64,000 nt of DNA from Mameliella sp. CS4 (GTDB taxonomy: Bacteria > Pseudomonadota > Alphaproteobacteria > Rhodobacterales > Rhodobacteraceae): positions 124,001 to 188,000 of the forward strand of contig NZ_JAHXRQ010000002.1 in the NCBI RefSeq assembly GCF_019392335.1, read 5' to 3'. Positions 62,691 through 64,000 of this stretch are shown here, piece by piece (position 1 is the first letter of the stretch; every line of letters starts with the position of its first letter). Below the pieces are notes generated by a model. It did not search any database. It had not been told where the DNA came from and saw only the letters and a program-made list of their open reading frames with translations. The position numbers and the translations under genes are program-made.

Positions 62691-62886
62691 GGCTGAAAGC
62701 TTCGTTTGCGACCAGCAATGAAAGTCGGCGAGTGTTTCAGAGTCCTCTCACTCAATGGAGGTCTGTGACTCCGGAGCGGTCACCGGGACAAGATCGTCGA
62801 AGGGCCGCTCAGTCCCGCAGTGCTGACCTGCGCGCCGCAGGCTATGACATGGCATTTCCGGCGCATTCCTGAAACGGTTGACCGAA

Positions 62887-62915
62887 ACGAAAAACGGGCC
62901 TCGGAAGAGGCCCGT
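62887..62915 (-). terminator. Terminator of the aldehyde dehydrogenase gene
   Basis: A perfect 9-bp stem ACGGGCCTC (62894-62902) / GAGGCCCGT (62907-62915) with GGAA/TTCC loop; on the minus strand it is followed by TTTTTCGTTTC. It lies about 100 nt after the stop codon at 63012. The rest of the 321-bp gap 62691-63011 shows no gene or other clear structure. Confidence 0.85.
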
Positions 62916-63011
62916 ATCTGAATGGAATGCGTTTTGCCGCTGTCACCCGCATGAAGGTATCGCGTCGTCGACCAATCGACATGCGCGCAGTCCTTCAGGC
63001 GACAGCGGGCG

Positions 63012-64000
63012 TCACTCGGCCGCCCAGCCGGACACGGCCTTGACCTCGACGAAGTCATGGATGCCCCAGCTGCCGCCCTCGCGGCCATTGCCGGACATCT
63101 TCATGCCGCCGAAGGGCGCGCCCGCGCCCCGGCTTTCGCCGTTCATCTCGACCATGCCCGACCGCAGCGCGCGGGCCATCCGCGCCCGCCGCGCGCCGTC
63201 CTGGCTCTGGACGTAGTTGGTCAGCCCGTAGGGCGTGTCGTTGGCGATCTGCACCGCCTCTTCCTCATCCTCGAACTTGAGGATCGACAGCACCGGGCCA
63301 AAGATTTCCTCCTGCGCGATGGTCATGTCGTTGGTCACGTCGGCAAAGACCGTGGGGCGGACGTAAAAGCCCTTGTTGAACCCCTCGGGACGGCCCGGGC
63401 CGCCCGCGACCACGCGCGCGCCTTCGGCGATGCCTTTCTCGATCAGGCCCTGGATCTTGTCCCATTGGCTGGCGTTCACCACCGGCCCGATGTGGCGTCC
63501 TTCCTCGGACGCGGGGCCGACGGTGATCTTGGAGGCAACAGCCGCCGCCTCTTCGACCACACGGTCATAGACCGAGGCCTCGACCAGCATCCGGCTGGGC
63601 GCGTTGCAGCTTTGCCCGGTGTTGTTCATCATGTGCAGCACGCCGCGCTTGACCGCCTTTTCGTCCGCATCGGCAAAGATCAGGTTCGCCCCTTTGCCGC
63701 CCAGTTCCAGGTGCACGCGCTTCAGCGTCTCGGCGGCGGCGATCGAGATCAGCCGCCCCGCGCGGGTCGAGCCGGTAAAGCTGACCATGTCCACGTCCGG
63801 GTGGCTGGAGAGTTGCGCGCCCACCCCCGCACCATCGCCGTTGACCAGGTTGAACACGCCCGGCGGCAGGTCGGCGGCCTGCATGATCTCGGCAAAGACC
63901 ATCGCGTCCAGCGGGCTTTCCTCGGAGGGTTTCAGAACCATCGTGTTGCCCGCCACCAGGGCCGCGCCCACCTTGAGCGTGATCTGGTTCATCGGCCAGT
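63012..64000 (-). CDS. Aldehyde dehydrogenase, C-terminal part (runs off right edge)
   Basis: About 329 residues are visible; the frame is open to the edge, where the end reads WPMNQITLKVGAALVAGN, typical internal ALDH text, so the N-terminal third is missing. The NAD-site SFTGSTRAGR, catalytic Glu in HLELGGKGANLIFADAD and catalytic Cys in MNNTGQSCNAPSRML near visible residue 128 are intact; KSNGREGG-type ending is MSGNGREGGSWGIHDFVEVKAV. Oxidises an aldehyde to its acid with NAD(P). Substrate not set. Confidence 0.9.
   Translation of the reverse strand, partial: WPMNQITLKVGAALVAGNTMVLKPSEESPLDAMVFAEIMQAADLPPGVFNLVNGDGAGVGAQLSSHPDVDMVSFTGSTRAGRLISIAAAETLKRVHLELGGKGANLIFADADEKAVKRGVLHMMNNTGQSCNAPSRMLVEASVYDRVVEEAAAVASKITVGPASEEGRHIGPVVNASQWDKIQGLIEKGIAEGARVVAGGPGRPEGFNKGFYVRPTVFADVTNDMTIAQEEIFGPVLSILKFEDEEEAVQIANDTPYGLTNYVQSQDGARRARMARALRSGMVEMNGESRGAGAPFGGMKMSGNGREGGSWGIHDFVEVKAVSGWAAE

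Overview
The window is high-GC DNA typical of the Roseobacter group (Rhodobacteraceae, Alphaproteobacteria). The support is gene order and families: pmbA/inositol-phosphatase/DUF4170/waaA/lpxK, lspA/DUF3035/M16/M16, rsmB/heparinase/purH, split mnmD and FAD oxidase, DUF1674, and GcvT-fused flavoproteins. It reads as chromosome. I see no phage, transposase, CRISPR or rRNA. A few small low-GC or orphan genes look like later additions. Several genes appear to start at TTG or GTG.

Layout. 1-494: N-terminal part of a PAS histidine kinase, cut by the left edge. 721-12311: a branched-chain-type (Liv-like) ABC transport locus with both permeases, both ATPases and the binding protein, bracketed by an acyl-CoA synthetase and a phenylacetate-CoA-ligase-like protein. 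Three small membrane-type genes sit between the permeases, a low-GC membrane gene sits near the front, and a periplasmic cupin and a protein of two tandem copies of an unknown domain follow. 12529-14217: a caspase-fold protein that lacks its catalytic motifs and carries two peptidoglycan-binding domains. 14313-14612: rpmJ and tRNA-Val(GAC). 14763-15626: N-formylglutamate amidohydrolase family. 15631-20343: lpxK, waaA, DUF4170, phosphatase and pmbA (envelope lipid A and Kdo assembly). 20536-24459: phosphodiester glycosidase, rbfA, dapB, DUF1674 and rsmB. 24551-27934: heparinase-like protein and purH. 28147-31976: lspA, DUF3035 lipoprotein and an M16 peptidase pair. 32057-37820: dapA, lytic transglycosylase, EamA transporter, mnmD and its probable FAD-oxidase partner. 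37829-40155: a small orphan gene, a frameshifted secreted-protein gene, a MaoC dehydratase and a HAD hydrolase. 40242-45702: OmpA/BON protein, ubiA, rsmE, GNAT and a membrane protein. 45766-49518: gshA, a small ORF, DUF805 and ggt. 49943-50744: a STAS/anti-sigma partner-switch pair. 50832-52004: thiolase. 52201-59143: an XRE-cupin regulator, GFA protein, two FAD/GcvT demethylating-type dehydrogenases and a homocysteine methyltransferase, probably an N-methyl (betaine/dimethylglycine/sarcosine-type) catabolic cassette. 59224-62690: RTX/beta-helix protein, RluA pseudouridine synthase and an exported orphan. 63012-64000: aldehyde dehydrogenase, cut by the right edge.

The most unusual non-coding signal is a pair of near-identical hairpins (49583-49865) between the anti-sigma gene and ggt. 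Their stems co-vary, the 20-nt loop is identical, and both copies pair fully (with G-U) only when read on the minus strand, which is the strand of ggt. Two other structural signals stand out: a five-copy intergenic family made of a GC-rich hairpin followed by GGAGTATTTTT and AAGAAGAAAC-like sequence, and a roughly 130-nt imperfect palindrome between dapB and the DUF1674 gene.
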